DNA from: an uncultured Bacilli bacterium
GTDB lineage: Bacteria; Bacillota_I; Bacilli_A; RF39; UBA660
Assembly: GCA_934089275.1 (NCBI GenBank)
Contig: CAKOJJ010000012.1
Span: 1-39,067 of the forward strand
Length of the DNA stretch: 39,067 nt
Direction of reading: 5' to 3'
The translations under genes and the position numbers were made by a program. Shown here in pieces: positions 38,809 to 39,067 of the stretch; position 1 is the first letter of the stretch; each line of letters starts with the position of its first letter. Under the pieces are notes generated by a model. That model did not search any database, was not told where the DNA came from, and worked only from the letters and a program-made list of their open reading frames with translations.

Positions 38809-38898
38809 GGAGGAATACCCAAGTTGGTTGAAGGGACTGGTCTTGAAAACCAGCAGGTCGGAAACGGCGCAGGGGTTCGAATCCCTTTTCCTCCGCCA
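38809..38898 (+). tRNA. trnS: tRNA-Ser (anticodon TGA)
   Basis: 90 bases including encoded GCCA, class II with a long variable arm. The acceptor GGAGGAA pairs with TTTTCCTCC-like 3' end, and the anticodon loop is CTTGAAA. Confidence 0.95.
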
Positions 38899-38906
38899 TT
38901 AAATAT

Positions 38907-38983
38907 CGCGGGATAGAGCAGTCCGGTAGCTCGTTGGGCTCATAACCCAAAGGCCGTAGGTTCAAATCCTACTCCCGCAACCA
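38907..38983 (+). tRNA. trnM: initiator tRNA-fMet (anticodon CAT)
   Basis: 77 bases with encoded CCA. The unpaired C1 opposite A72 (CGCGGG... CCCGCA) and three G-C pairs in the anticodon stem (GGG/CCC) mark it as an initiator tRNA. Confidence 0.95.
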
Positions 38984-38984
38984 T

Positions 38985-39061
38985 GGTCCGTTAGTCTAGA
39001 GGCCTATGACGTCTGCCTGTCACGCAGAAGATCACGGGTTCGAATCCCGTACGGACCGCCA
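38985..39061 (+). tRNA. trnD: tRNA-Asp (anticodon GTC)
   Basis: 77 bases with encoded CCA. GGTCCGT pairs with ACGGACC, and the anticodon loop is CTGTCAC. It starts one base after the tRNA-fMet CCA. The window ends in a T run that may be the start of a terminator or spacer. Confidence 0.95.
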
Positions 39062-39067
39062 TTTTTT

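Overview
The window looks like a chromosomal segment of a very AT-rich, low-GC Gram-positive bacterium, most likely an uncultured endospore-forming member of the Bacilli (Erysipelotrichia-like or a related gut lineage). The signs are Bacilli-type housekeeping genes, A/T-ending codons, strong purine-rich Shine-Dalgarno sequences, lipoproteins, and several spore genes: cwlJ, a CotF-like pair, yunB and a yutH-like gene. The lineage uses the standard bacterial code. The only Trp tRNA seen has anticodon CCA, and TGA closes genes such as tsaB and the CpXC gene. This separates it from code-4 Mollicutes despite the similar base composition. No species name can be given from sequence alone.

Layout. 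1-375: end of an rRNA operon (23S 3' end, 5S). 458-3857: two small membrane proteins, then the t6A set tsaE, tsaB-rimI-tsaD. 3921-6212: phosphoketolase (xfp). 6223-9889: cwlJ, an SH3 protein, a lipoprotein and small membrane or soluble proteins. 10213-13199: an accessory-looking island with a solitary AAA ATPase, an orphan promoter-terminator unit that probably makes a small RNA, an unrecognised 288-aa protein, an inverted repeat, and about 1 kb of decayed sequence holding a frameshifted gene remnant. 13739-15446: lipoprotein, tRNA-Trp, radical SAM/SPASM protein. 15488-27192: a long one-way run of unrecognised genes around a giant secreted protein (1,883 aa) with about 14-15 InlB-type B-repeat modules and a glycine-rich C-terminal domain. 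Just before it lies a small gene that is a free-standing copy of its N-terminal domain, together with membrane-anchored proteins. 27221-32944: GH25 lysozyme lipoprotein, CpXC protein plus ABC-F ATPase, CotF-like pair, thioredoxin-fold protein, TrmL, ferredoxin. 33057-38691: yunB, yutD, yutH-like, NifU-like (yutI-like) and an S1 protein, interleaved with unknown genes; this resembles the yun-yut neighbourhood of Bacillus. 38809-39061: tRNA-Ser, initiator tRNA-Met and tRNA-Asp.

How the parts may work together. The t6A genes and RimI form a standard tRNA/ribosome modification cluster. The CwlJ, CotF, YunB and YutH proteins point to spore coat and germination. The 15.5-27.2 kb cluster is the best candidate for an undescribed cell-surface system: a giant adhesin-like protein without a recognisable wall anchor, with dedicated small envelope partners and cytosolic partners. 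The second candidate is the AAA ATPase / small RNA / 288-aa protein island, which has the look of a defence or accessory locus, although no function can be proven from sequence.

Transcription signals are unusually clear. Many genes have an extended -10 element (TGN-TATAAT), often with a weak -35, and most units end in hairpins that overlap the stop codon. Two genes appear to be leaderless.
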